Shown: positions 1-10,300 of the stretch, in pieces | Layout: each line of letters opens with the position of its first letter | How positions within the stretch are numbered: the first letter of the stretch is position 1 | Assembly: GCA_973895155.1 (NCBI GenBank) | Contig: OZ316891.1 | Span: 27,962,001-28,026,000, forward strand | Length of the DNA stretch: 64,000 bases | Reading direction: 5' to 3' | Source of the DNA: Marsupella aquatica | Taxonomy: Eukaryota > Marchantiophyta | Position numbers and translations under genes: made by a program | The notes under the pieces: generated by a model | Database searches by the model: none | Told to the model about the DNA's origin: nothing | What the model saw: only the letters and a program-made list of their open reading frames with translations

Positions 1-456
1 TCCATGCCTGAGACACCAGAATATCAACCCATAAACAGAAAGGGGGGGCATGTCCAAAAAAGTATCCTGAAAGAACCTCTTATACCCTGCCCCTTTCTTC
101 TTCGACGGTGGACTTAGAGTACGATCTCCATCCTCACTTGAAGAAATCTCAACCACATCACATGGAACCAGCGGGAAACTGGACAGTCCTGCATACTGTC
201 TTAAATGAACCGAGTACGAGATCCCTGCGTAGAGATGCCAAAACCGTTCACCATCATCGACATTGAACGTTGCAGCATCCTCGATATCATCAATGGATTC
301 GAGCTCTCGAACAATGGCCTCAATGTCATTCATCTTCAAATCAAATCTCCCGCAGAGATACCTCTCCTAGACCTGTTTGTACGTATCTTCCATGGGGACG
401 GGGATAGTCACAATATCTTCAGGACCGAATCGAGAAAGAACGATAGACCGAGACAT
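1..456 (-). pseudogene. Unknown minus-strand reading frame, runs off the left edge
   Basis: On the minus strand an ATG at 456 opens a frame that meets TAG at 367-369 and then stays open to the window edge; a second ATG lies at 333. The part after the stop is acidic (MNDIEAIVRELESIDDIED) and later holds a Ser/Asp patch followed by PPSKKK, so it reads like protein rather than chance. I do not recognise a family. It diverges from the methyltransferase-like gene at 1421, and five copies of the 13-bp dyad lie between the two. The stop may be real decay, an exon boundary or a sequence error. Confidence 0.4.
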
Positions 457-734
457 GGTGAACAAAAACAAAAACCGAGGGCTATAGCGTTTGAAAGAAG
501 AAAAGTTCATGGTATTGTTCAGCTTATATCTGTCGAACCTGGGAATTTGACGTTAACCGATCCGTTTGTATACGACATAAAACATAGACGATGGAGGATC
601 CGTTGGCACCATAAATGATTTTTGTCATTTTTTCCCTGAGAAGTCCGGATGTCAGACATGAACATATTGCTAAAAAGATCACCAACCTTACTTAAACAGA
701 CCATAAGATATGACAAGGTATTGTCAAATTTTAG

Positions 735-1157
735 TAGCGCCTGGCGCTAACTAAAATACGCCACTAAAAATGTGTCTGAAATCTTGACATTCCAAACTAG
801 CGCCCGGCGCTAGTATAGAATAAATTCCCTGAAAATGAACATTATGACCACATACCAGGTGGTAATTGGGAATAAATGGTGCCTTCAAAGGATGGTTTTG
901 ATTGATTATGGATGATAAATGAACATTTATACTAGCGCCGGGCGCTAGTATTACATTTGAGAAATATTTCTCCGTAAACGATGTACTGAAGGATACTTTA
1001 ATAAAATATGGGGGTGGAAAGGCCAAAATTTATGTCATAGCTCCTTCAAAAAAGACCTCTAAATTTCTTCCAGTTTATACTAGCGTCGGGCGCTATTATA
1101 AGCATACTCTAAATTGTTCACCTTGATGGTCATCATTAATGCTAGCGCTCGGCGCTA
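735..1157. repeat. Five copies of a 13-bp dyad, AGCGCC-N-GGCGCT
   Basis: Copies lie at 735-749, 798-812, 933-947, 1081-1095 and 1143-1157, each usually framed as T-dyad-A. Arms are nearly constant; the centre base differs (T, C, G, G, C). All five sit in the spacer between the divergent frames at 456 (minus) and 1421 (plus). They could be protein binding sites or hairpins; the sequence alone does not decide. Confidence 0.9.
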
Positions 1158-1420
1158 GTATTGATATGATGTTAGGAAATGTCTTTAACGGTAACATTCA
1201 ACGGTAACTTATGACTTCCGTGTGTGTTACGCATCTTCTACCATTTGATTTTGGTAATTAAACCTTCCGAATACAGACGTTGGAAACCGCCAAACATCAG
1301 AGCTAATGGCTTTCCTCTAGGTTATGTCATCCTCCCGCTAGAATATATTACACGTTCAGAGATGATTATAGTTCCATAATTTCATTGTACGATAGTTCGT
1401 ACGCTTCTAGAAGGAAGACG

Positions 1421-2172
1421 ATGGAGGTATTCCCCTCTTCTTCCAAAGGGTATAGTGCGGTTCCTGACCAGGAGCGAGCTTATTCTGAATCTTCGCAGTC
1501 TTCGTTTACTGGTTCAGTCTATACACGTCGTGTAACTCGTTCCTCAAAGTTGTTGCCGCTCACTTCTGTCAGCGGTGTTTTGGGTCCAAATCCTTTGCGA
1601 AGAAAGATGGACAACGTAGACACAATTGCGATCCAGGATGTTGCGGATTGCGCGCTTGTTGAGACTGATCTCATTTCGAAACATGTCATGTCTTTTGGAA
1701 AGGATTCTCGTGGATTTGACAAGGAGCCGCCTTGAATCCCTCTGTGTTGATTGGTTCACATGGAGGTGGTTCATACTCTGTAGAAAGACAGCTCTTCCAT
1801 CGAGAAGCTGAAAGACTCTTTTCGTAGTATGGGTTACAACTCTTCGATAGGGATGCGTTTCTATGTGCAGCCAACGGATGAGAATGGAATTGTTCTGACC
1901 TGTACCCAGGACATTCGTGATTCATGGGATCCAATATGGCAATTGGAGAACGAGAAGTTTGAGGCTGAATGCGAGGCTGACCCGGATTTTCTCGTCTTGA
2001 AGGATAAGATGTTCTTTGTATTCGATGGAAATCACAGGCTGTACTCCTGGACACTTGTAACAGAGGAGAACCCGGACAATCCAAAATATCATCCTCGTGT
2101 GCTCTGTACAATATTTAAAGGAGACAAGGGATCTCTCATTGAAATTGAGGCAGCTATGCACACCGTGAATCA
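1421..2172 (+). CDS. 5' exon(s) of the ParB/methyltransferase-like gene; ParB-like segment
   Basis: The first ATG (1421) opens a Ser-rich frame that ends in TGA at 1733. A protein-like stretch then continues one base out of phase (about 1737-1818), and the first frame resumes by 1829. The second half, about 115 residues, carries FVFDGNHRLYSW. This resembles the DGxHR box of ParB/Srx-type N-terminal domains, which bind DNA or act as nucleases or CTPases in bacterial relatives. The 3' border is a good donor (CA|GTAAGT, 2173), and joining it to 2297 keeps the frame. The frame loss at 1733-1829 may be decay, an unseen intron or an error. The ParB assignment rests on a short motif and is tentative. 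Confidence 0.5.
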
Positions 2173-2227
2173 GTAAGTTCTCATGATTTCCAGTTCTTTC
2201 CTTAAATCTTGCGAGTGCTGTATTTAC

Positions 2228-2241
2228 TAGCGCTCGGCGCT
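2228..2241. repeat. Intronic copy of the 13-bp dyad
   Basis: TAGCGCTCGGCGCT lies inside the 124-bp intron 2173-2296 of the methyltransferase-like gene. The right-hand flanking A is G here. It has the same arms as the upstream copies with C as the centre base. Confidence 0.85.
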
Positions 2242-2296
2242 GCTTATACATGAATTGTTTTTCATTGACTCTTACTCTCAACGTTTGTTCGTGTAG

Positions 2297-3627
2297 GCTT
2301 GGCCAAGCAGTTGTAGAGCCTTGGATCCTGGATGCGAACAGAATCAAACGAATTCTGGCGTATGACCTTGAGTATTACAATAAACTGATTGACCCGGGTA
2401 ATTTCAAGAAGTTTGAAAGCATTCGGCTGAAAACTCGGAAGGGGTCATGGTATACGAAGAAGATGCCACAAGAAGCACTTGCTTACATTCTTTGTGAGAA
2501 TAAGATAAAGTCGTACTCGCATCAATTCAAACTCGACATGGAGGCAGCGGAGGCTCAAGGGAGTCCATGGTCGGCGCACGAGATTTCAAAACGGCATGCG
2601 GCCATGATGAAAGATGCAACCAAAGATTGGGCAGTGAAGTCTTCAAAAATTATGCCCTTATTAAGTCCTGAATTTGAAGATTTCCTCAGTTTATGTGCAG
2701 AAATGTATGCTGTCACAGAGAGAAACAAGAGAGAGAAGAAGCCTGACACCGTTGTATGTACGATGGACCGCGCACGATTGTTCACCGCTGTTTCTGCTCT
2801 AGACCCGAAGTTACGAAGCACTTTACTTGTGGCACATTGCAATCCTGAGCTGCGGAGACAGTTTTTTCACCCAGCAAGTGTTAACGATGATCCAGTCAAA
2901 CAGTGGTGCCACACTTGGATCACTTGGAATAGTGTGGAGGGAATTGCTGCTGGCATGTTACATTCATGTCTACGTGAAGTTGAGCAAACCATGCCCGCAA
3001 TTAGATTGGAAGAGTGGAATTGTAGTTCGTTTGATGATCTAGTTCAGTTTGTTACAAATGAATTCAAGAGATTTGGTGATTCCATGAAGAATAAGTTCTT
3101 TCACACTATGTGGCCTTCAAAGTACCCTGACAAAGAAGATTACACCCAGAGAAACCAGAAGCGAGCGAAGAGGTTTGTGTATAGGTTCTACATGCACATG
3201 GAGGTAACCAAACCTGATTACTTCTGGGCATATCCTGCAGCTTTTATGAAGTGGATTTCAATAAGTGAAGATGATGCCTTGGCTGATTTGTACTCTATGT
3301 ACCCCACGGAGGGCATATTTCCTCCGAGACCAATGACAGAATGGGAGAGAACTCACTGCCCCTGGTATCTAGATACAGATAGATGGGATTCTCCTTTTGA
3401 TCAAAGGGAAAAAGATGCCTTCCATAAGCTTTCAAAGTCTCAGATGCCAGCAAAACTTGTGTCCGACATGAAGCAGGGTCTACTTGACGATGTAGACAAG
3501 TCTGCCACAAACTTGCAAACTATCTGTCAAACAACTGTTGTGCATGTGGACCGCAGTCGCAAACCTCGCGCGAAAGCCAAAGCGGAGCTAGCAGCACCGA
3601 GCGAGTCTACTAAATCTGGAAAGAAGA
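2297..3627 (+). CDS. Middle exon of the ParB/methyltransferase-like gene, unknown domain
   Basis: This uninterrupted 1,331-bp exon encodes about 443 residues. It is flanked by a good acceptor (TTCGTGTAG, ending 2296) and a good donor (AAGA|GTAAGT, 3628), and both joins preserve the reading frame. The protein is rich in Trp, Tyr, Phe and Met, as in a compact globular domain, and ends in a basic tail (RSRKPRAKAKAE) that may bind nucleic acid. I recognise no family. Its place between a ParB-like and a methyltransferase-like segment suggests a linking or DNA-recognition role, which is inference. Intact frame and intact splice signals argue that selection held this exon until recently. Confidence 0.65.
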
Positions 3628-3651
3628 GTAAGTATTGCTATCCATGATTTT

Positions 3652-3761
3652 GCCAGCGCCAGGCGCTGGCAAAAAATATTCTGTTGAGGGTATTCTCTTT
3701 CTTGGTTATTAGGCTTCGGTTGCGACTTAAGTGAATTGCATTTGGTTAGCGCCAGGCGCTA
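3652..3761. repeat. Two intronic copies of the 13-bp dyad
   Basis: Copies at 3652-3670 (extended arms, GCCAGCGCCAGGCGCTGGC) and 3747-3761 lie inside intron 3628-3817. In the first copy both outer bases changed together from T/A to C/G, so the symmetry is kept. The centre base is A in both. Confidence 0.9.
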
Positions 3762-3817
3762 GCTTCTTTCAATACTTTAAAAGTACTTATTCTAACTACG
3801 ACCTGGTTATATTTTAG

Positions 3818-5106
3818 GAGGGAGGAAGTCTAATACGGTGGGAACGGGAGATACGAAAAAGGATGCTACACCTGAAGTTTCCGAGGCAAACACGGGAGCT
3901 CGATCGGACCCCATTACTCCAGTCAACAAAGGGAAGGTTATAGTTCCTATCGACGCCACGAGTACCAGGAAGAAACGAAAGAGAGCTGTCGAAGGTGGAC
4001 AATCTTTAAGGGAGAGTGTTATAGCTTCTGGTTTCCAACGTGAAGTTGGAAACTTCAAAACAACTGTGTCTCGCCATTGCATGGTTGAGACAAGCCTTTC
4101 TGAATTTTTTGACTCGACTTTCAACAAGGAGGAGAAGCCCGAGTGGGTTAGTGATGTGGAGAAATGGGGAAAAGACCTCGTTAAGTTGGGATTTAAAGAG
4201 AAGGGAGTTGTTTGGGGGGGAAAAGTAAGATCGTTTGGAGTGGATGCCGGCTTCATTTACCTACCGATCGGGTTCAAACCATCTATCATTGATAAGAAGG
4301 TTCCTAAATGGAACATTCCAGATCACTCAATGGCTAGATCTTTTTTCAAATCCATGGATCCATTTTTATCAGATGATGGGTTCCTTGTAATTCTACACAA
4401 TGGGGAGTACGATCCCATGTCGCAAGTCATTGCTGCCTGTCAGGAGTCAAGGAAATTTCAGTGTATATGCTTGCATAATGTTGTGATGTCTGACCCGATG
4501 TATGCGGCAAAGACAGACCGAGAGATGTTTACCCTCAGGCTCGACATATTTGGCCGAATTAATGGGAAATGTAAAATTCCCAAAGACCCCAAATTTTGGC
4601 CGCTGTCCATCAGTGAGGACCCTTCGGTTACCAATTTGATCGAACTCTCTTCGCTCAAATCAGATCCATTCCCGCAAATGGAGTTTGCTAGAAATGCTCG
4701 TCTGTCTGTGGGTTTTATGCAATCTGTTATAGAGCTTGTCACACGGCCTCGTGATATTTTTATGGATTGGACTGCTGGGGCTGGAGGCTCTTACATTGCT
4801 GGCGACTTCTCTGGACGATTTGTACTCGGGATAGAACACCGGAAAGAATTTATTGAAACCGCTTCAAAGGTTTTCATGGATTTGTTGTCTCCCAAAGAGA
4901 TTGCAGTGTTACCTCCACCTGTTCCTACTGCCGACAGAAAAAAAAAGATAAGCTTCGGTCGGTTCTCAATTTTGATGCTGATGATGAATCGAGTGAAGGT
5001 GGAGAGGAACAAGGTACAAGAAACTCCGAGGAGGAAAAGGGAGAGCGTCGTGCAGCTGCAGATGAAACCGATAGTGATGACTCTTCCGAGTAATGTTCAT
5101 AAACTC
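3818..5106 (+). CDS. DNA N-methyltransferase-like exon of the same gene
   Basis: The exon follows acceptor TATATTTTAG (ends 3817) in frame with the previous one. After a basic N-part (RKKRKRAVEGG) comes a domain that ends at 4752-4860 with MDWTAGAGGS and, after about ten residues, VLGIEHRKEFIETA. This fits motif I of N4-cytosine/N6-adenine methyltransferases (D-x-F-x-G-x-G, then a Gly-Ile-Glu strand end), which binds S-adenosylmethionine. Motif I near the C-terminus matches the beta-class order. I do not see a clear catalytic (D/N/S)PP(Y/F/W) upstream, so activity is doubtful. A run of nine A (4937-4945) appears to shift the frame: in the next frame the protein continues as a Ser/Glu/Asp-rich acidic tail to TAA at 5091-5093. 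A donor-like GT lies at 5107. Confidence 0.6.
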
Positions 5107-5197
5107 GTAAGCTTCTTTCTCCATTCCCGTCAATTCATAACATTTCTTTTGTTGTTTTGGGGAAAGGCGCCTTACAAAATGGACTTTGTTATATCAG

Positions 5198-5507
5198 GTC
5201 AGAGTGGAATGCAAGGAGATGATTCAAACTACAGAGGAAGATCGCGAGACACAACGTAGAAACACCGGAAAAACCATTTGTTCTTCCCTCCTATGCAGAG
5301 AAAGCCGCAAGGAAAGCAGAAAGTGCAAGGACACTTTGCTGGGAAAACAAAGGTCTTCGGTTACGAAGGGGTGTTGACTGAAAGTTCATTAAACATCCTT
5401 ATGTTGATGACTTCTCCCGCAGCCAGTACGTAGATGATGAGGCTGTGTCCACGGACAGATCCCAGAGTACAGATTCTGGTTCCGACTTAGAATCTTCGGA
5501 ACCGTGA
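5198..5507 (+). pseudogene. Possible 3' exon of the methyltransferase-like gene, frame-shifted
   Basis: After a plausible intron (5107-5197, acceptor TTATATCAG) the sequence stays open. It changes frame near 5265 into a protein-like stretch with KPFVLPSYAEKAARKAE, meets TGA near 5375, and continues to a Ser/Asp-rich end with TGA at 5505-5507. If the acidic tail of the previous exon stops at 5093, this would be 3' UTR or a separate remnant. Confidence 0.3.
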
Positions 5508-5541
5508 GAAGTAGTGGGTAGTTGAGGCTAAATCTTTTAGC

Positions 5542-5660
5542 AGCGCCCGACGCTTGTAACATCTGTATTATTTCCCTCTGTTGAGGGTCCTTTTAAATTG
5601 TTGATTTCTCTCTACTTGTTGATTACTTTTGACTTCTGTTCTTTACAAGCGCCTGGCGCT
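5542..5660. repeat. Two downstream copies of the 13-bp dyad, slightly degenerate
   Basis: AGCGCCCGACGCT at about 5542-5554 has one arm change. AAGCGCCTGGCGCTC at about 5647-5661 keeps the 13-bp core but lost the outer T/A pair. Both follow the last plausible exon of the methyltransferase-like gene. Confidence 0.8.
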
Positions 5661-5844
5661 CGCCAAATGGAATCTCTAAATGGCCGTTTAGTCTTTGTTG
5701 TTTCCTGTCAACGGTCATCATCATTGGATACCAACTGCCATTTGGATTGTGTTCTTTAGTCAGTCGTCGGAAAACCGTTGGGGACCATAGTTTCCGGACG
5801 ATGATTCCATAGTTTAGGGACTGGGTGGAAGGGACGACTATAGT

Positions 5845-6145
5845 TTCAGTTTAGGTTTGTTCGGGACGATGAGAGTTGGGGACGTCGATAGTTGAGGACG
5901 ACGATAGTTTCGGGAGGATGATAGAACGGGACAATAGAACGGGACGATAGAACGGGAGGGGAGACTTTGTTTCGGGATGATGATAGAACGTGACGATAGA
6001 ACGGGACGATACTTCGTTTGGGAAGACTTTGTTTCGGGAATATGATAGAACGGGATGTTAGAGCAGGGTGATAGAATGGGACGATACCTGTTACCAAGGT
6101 GAAGATAGTTTCGGGAGGCAATAGAACGGGACGATGATAGTTTGA
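5845..6145. repeat. Degenerate minisatellite built on GATAGAACGGGAC
   Basis: The words GATAGAACGGGACGAT, GGGACGATAGAACG and TTTCGGGA recur many times without a fixed period. Long antisense reading frames across it (to about 6329) are products of the repeat and rich in Ser/Arg/Pro; I do not regard them as genes. Confidence 0.75.
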
Positions 6146-6292
6146 TGGTCGTTTCGAAACGGTAGTGTACGCGGACCTTTATCTGGCGTCTTAGTCTTCG
6201 CGGACCTTTCTTTGACCTTTGTCGGCTATAGCACTCGCGGACGACGTTCTTATGGGAGGAGAGGTTACATATTAGATCAGGATCTTTGAAAC

Positions 6293-6754
6293 ATGGCGAG
6301 TCAATATGAGCCAATGGATTGGGAGGCAACTTTTCGTCCTTCTCGTGTGCGTCCGGAAGAGAGCCATTTCAGCTCTTTTGAATCGCGGATGGAGACTGAA
6401 GAAACTGAAACTTCCACTTTTCGGAACCGTCATGCTCTCCCGTATGATGAGGCTATTAGTCCTGGAGAGAAGAACATCCCTTGGATTGTCGATTCCCCTG
6501 CGCCTCCGTTCTCTAGTCGGTTTTCATCTCACCCGGGAGTTCTTGTTGATGGGGTACTCCCAATCGATCGAAGAGTACAAGAAATGTTCGGGCGAGTTGA
6601 TTTTAAGGACAGTAATATTCCTAATGAACATTTTATGAGGGCTGTTCGTCGAGGACCTTCAGAGGGATACGTTCGTTTGCGTGGTCTCGGCTTCAAGAAA
6701 GATCGGCGGAGAGAAGCAACAGGAGTGGATGATGATTGCAACTCGGAAAGCTAG
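6293..6754 (+). CDS. Hypothetical protein, 153 aa
   Basis: ATG at 6293 opens a 153-codon frame ending TAG. It begins MASQYEPMDWEATFRPS, is charged, Ser/Pro-rich in the middle, and has a basic segment (RLRGLGFKKDRRRE) before an acidic end. I do not recognise it and see no membrane segment. It lies between the minisatellite and three more copies of the 13-bp dyad, so it shares the dyad-bearing territory of the methyltransferase-like gene and may belong to the same locus. Codon usage and composition look coding, but no homology supports it. Confidence 0.4.
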   Translation: MASQYEPMDWEATFRPSRVRPEESHFSSFESRMETEETETSTFRNRHALPYDEAISPGEKNIPWIVDSPAPPFSSRFSSHPGVLVDGVLPIDRRVQEMFGRVDFKDSNIPNEHFMRAVRRGPSEGYVRLRGLGFKKDRRREATGVDDDCNSES

Positions 6755-6786
6755 ATGGAAATTTTGTTTTGCTGATCGCTTTAAGC

Positions 6787-7025
6787 TAGCGCCGGGCGCT
6801 GCTAAAGTTTTCCGGATTTTGTGGCATTGAAGTCGACCTCAGCTCTGGCGTTAGGGTTTTCCCGATTGTCTACTATTTAGGTTTTGGCTAGCGCCGGGCG
6901 CTATTGAAACGACAACGGATTTTGTGGGAGGGAATGGATCTTGACTATGTTGTCTGGGTTTGGACGCATCTTGTCTCCAAGAAACGACTAGTTTTCTAGT
7001 TAGTTTTTGGCTAGCGCCGAGCGCT
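6787..7025. repeat. Three copies of the 13-bp dyad downstream of the 153-aa frame
   Basis: Copies lie at 6787-6800, 6889-6903 and 7012-7025, all with G at the centre; the last has one arm change (GAGCGCT). These are the rightmost copies I can find in the window. Confidence 0.88.
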
Positions 7026-7618
7026 GTTCATGTATTAGTCAAAAACCTCCGACGGTGTCGACCGTGACTTCATGGATGGGATTTTTAGGCCAGATTGTTG
7101 ATGTTGATAACTGCATTTTGTATCACTTAAGTCGAGCGCGTTTTCTATTTTGCGATAATATATGCGAATGTTTTTTCCGGCCTTTCTTTTCTACTTGTAT
7201 TTGTCTTGGATTTTGTGTATCTCAATTGGCAGCTGTCTTTTATGTTTCAAAAAATTGTTTCCGTGTTGTTCTTTTATTTATCACGAGGGTTTGGTGGTTT
7301 TGTTTTCTATTCTTGTACTTTCAAATGGAGATTTTGAGACCTTTTTTTAAGATCACTGTTCACGACCATCCAAACACTGTTCACTGGTAACAGCTCCTTT
7401 TAACTGGTACCAGAATCTGTTTCCTGTTACTGTTATCTGTTTGCTGTCGTTTGTAAATTCCCCATCGGAATGTACAGAGAAGCTCTTTGTATAGATTCAT
7501 GTTATTTGATGAAGAGAATGCCTTTGATGTATCCTGAGAGACAACTGAGATGCCTACCTTACTCCAGAGGATCCCCACGCCAAGCTGAGCTGATAGAGGT
7601 TACCCAGAATCAAACTAT
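7026..7618. other. AT-rich spacer; small open frame split by the copia insertion
   Basis: Most of this stretch shows nothing I can name. From about 7508 to 7618 a plus-strand frame (MKRMPLMYPERQLRC...) is open. If the copia element and one 5-bp target copy are removed, it continues from 13499 to TGA at 13545-13547. It is short and unrecognised, so it may be chance. Confidence 0.25.
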
Positions 7619-7788
7619 TGTTGGACCATGACAAGATGGAAAAAGATCTCGTGTATACTCCCAAGGAGAAGAATAAGTACATGCGGCTTGAAGGCCGTTG
7701 CCCTGAGGCAGTTATCCTAACTGAGTTAGGTAGAACTCTAGTTAGGCAAGTAGAACTATGGTAAGTAGGTTTAACCTGGGTTACAACA
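7619..7788 (-). repeat. 3' LTR of the first copia element
   Basis: 170 bp, TGTTGGACC...TTACAACA, 169/170 identical by eye to 13324-13493. It is the 3' LTR because the element reads on the minus strand. Confidence 0.95.
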
Positions 7789-8338
7789 CTCCCCCTTGGG
7801 TATGACATTTTCCAGGGAAAAAGTTGTACCCATTCTAAACCTGCTTTGTTTCTACTGTATTCTTCTGATTTCTCCTATTTTATTTTCTCATCATGATATA
7901 GTTAGGGAATAGGATGTGACCTCCCTAAAACCTCCCCATCAATGGGAGGAAAGAGTATCACCATCCATGTTCCAAAAACAGTTGTAGACTAATCAGAATC
8001 CTAAAAAGAATTATGTCCTGAATAAACAGGGGTACTAAGGGTGTGTATGCCGTAACATGTGTGTATAGAGACGGTATCGTGAGTAAAGTCGTGTCATTTT
8101 AGTGGTGAGTAGTCGTATGGAAACTGCATCGTAAGCCCTAAAGTTAGTCATGGTGGGCCGCATTCGCTCGAGGCTCGTGAAGATGGTGGGCCATACTTTG
8201 GATGGTCGTGAGATGGTGGGTGCACAGCGTTTGGTCGAGCCCGTGAGCGCGGCTTTTTCGGACGTTGCGTGCATGTTGCTACGTAGACTCTCCAGGTGAT
8301 GTGCTCCCCCTGGAACGTGGGGTCGATGAATATCAGGG

Positions 8339-10138
8339 CTACAACAAAACTTTTAGGCTGCGCATTCCAATGGAGAAGGTTAATTTCTGATGCATAGCAG
8401 GTGGTAGGGCCTTGGTGAGTAGATCAGCTGAGTTCTCTGCACTTGAAATCCATCGCACATCGATTTGGTGTCCATTTTGTTCATGTGCAAAGAAAATTTT
8501 TGGTGCAATGTGCTTTGTTTTGTCGCCTTTGATGAAACCTGCTGCTATCTGTTCGACACAAGGCCGATTGTCTTCAAAGATGACAGTAGGCGCAGTTAGT
8601 GTATTCGTTCCTGTGCATTCGGCAATATGGTTGATTACATTCCTTAACCAAATGCACTCACGACTCGCTTCATACAGTGCTATGATTTCAGAATGGTTGG
8701 ATGACGTCGTCGTTAATGTCTGCTTTGTGCTCTTCCAAGAGATTGCAGTGTTTCCTGTGAGAAAGATGTATCCCGTTTGTGATTTTGCGTCTGCAGGGTC
8801 TAACAAATATCCTGCATCGGCAAACCCGGTTAGTGTGATGCGAGATTGTCGGGGGCAAAAGAGGCCCAGATCAGATGTACCGTGGAGGTATTTGAAGATC
8901 CGTTTGATTCCATTCCAATGCCGAATAGTCGGTTGTGAACTGTGCCTGGCAAGTAGATTGACTGCGAAGGCTATGTCTGGGCGGGTTTGGTTGGCAACAA
9001 ACATGAGCGCCCCTATGGCTGACAGGTAAGGTTTCTCTGAACCAAGAAGTGGTTCTATTTCCTCTCTTTTGCGAATGATATCCTTTTCTTTGTCCAACGA
9101 CCGTAGGTCCATTGGGGATCTTACTGCTTTGCTTGTCGACATGTGGAATTGTTGGAGCATTTTCTTGACGTACGTGGTCTGGTGGAGTAGTATTCCACTC
9201 GGGAGATGCTCAAACTGTAGGCCAAGGCAAAAAGTAGTTTGCCCCATGTCTCGCATTTCGAAAACACGTTTGAGTATGTGTATCGTTTCTAGCATAATCT
9301 TAGCGGTTCCGAACAGATTAAGATCGTCAACATATATAGCGGCGATTATGAGTTCACTGCCCTCGCGTTTGATAAACACGCAGGGAGCTATCTCGCTGTT
9401 CTTGAAACCCATAGCTAGCATTTCATCCTTGAATTTGTAGTACCAGGTCCGGCCACTTTGCTTGAGGCCATACAGAGAACGTAAAACTTGTACAACAAAT
9501 TTTGTCTTAGCAGGAAGTGCGGCGGTGGCGGGGTGTGCAGATTGCTGAATGAATGCAATTGCTTTTGAAGTCTTCTGTAGTATGGCATGATCAGTATGCC
9601 TGAATGAGTAGTCGTTGTTCTGGCTGACGTTTTCTGTGTTATTCTCCCCCTGACTATGATAATGTACTCTAGATATCAATTCTGGTGGGGCTTCCATGTG
9701 TATCGTTTTATCTAACGTGCCGTAGAGATAAGCTGTGACTATATCCATTTGATGCATGGATAATTGATGGTGGAGTGCGAACGCAGTTAAATACCGGTAC
9801 GTAATGACGTCCATGACTGGAGAATAGGTGAGGTCATAGTCTTTGCCGGGAATTTGTGTAAATCCCCTGGCCACTAATCGGGCCTTGTATCTCACGATTG
9901 TCCCTTTGGAATCTCATTTCTTTACGAACACCCACTTATATCCCGTAAGGTGTGTCTGTGGAGGGGCCCGAGTGATTGGTCCGAAGACCTGTCGGGAGAT
10001 CAGTGAGTCTAGCTCAGATTTGATGGCTCTCTCCCAATGTTCCCAATCTTCTTGTTTCTGGGCTTCTGCAATCGTTCTGGGATTGGGTAAGTCCGCTATG
10101 ATGTCTGGTGAGATTTGGAAAGCGAATCTATCGTCCAT
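8339..10138 (-). pseudogene. Copia reverse transcriptase and RNase H
   Basis: The frame runs on the minus strand from 10138 with one in-frame TGA (9914-9916); the sister element has CGA there (21468-21470). The RT has the copia start (ELDSLISRQVFGPI), the catalytic YVDDLNLFG box and the RLVARGFTQ and TYSPVMD blocks. RNase H follows with ADAGY, SEIIALYEA, FEDN and ADLLTKALP, giving its D-E-D-D set. It would copy the element's RNA into DNA in virus-like particles. Apart from the stop the core motifs look intact, which fits a very recent loss of function. Confidence 0.93.
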
Positions 10139-10300
10139 CTTTAAAGTAGATCGATCCCAGATGTGTCCGGTTTTATTATAATGTATGGAGATTTCCTCTC
10201 CTTGTTCTAATGATGGTGGCTGGAGTATGGCATTATTGACTGCAGGAATGGTGGGTTTTCTTTGGCGCGGGCGTTTGTCAGTGGAACCGAGTGGCCTGCC

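Noticed and set aside
2555-2842. 95-codon minus-strand frame
   Set aside because: Antisense to the well-supported middle exon of the methyltransferase-like gene.
5838-6329. 163-codon minus-strand frame
   Set aside because: It lies on the GATAGAACGGGAC minisatellite and its composition (Ser/Arg/Pro) is set by the repeat.
735-7025. Reading the GC dyads as bacterial-type terminators
   Set aside because: There is no T tract after the stems, copies lie in introns of a eukaryotic gene, and the centre base varies freely.
735-7025. CRISPR-like array
   Set aside because: Spacing ranges from tens of bases to more than a kilobase, and repeats are only 13 bp with dyad symmetry.
8412-9440. Plus-strand frames of 205 and 123 codons
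   Set aside because: They are antisense to the copia RT/RNase H, which has clear motifs.
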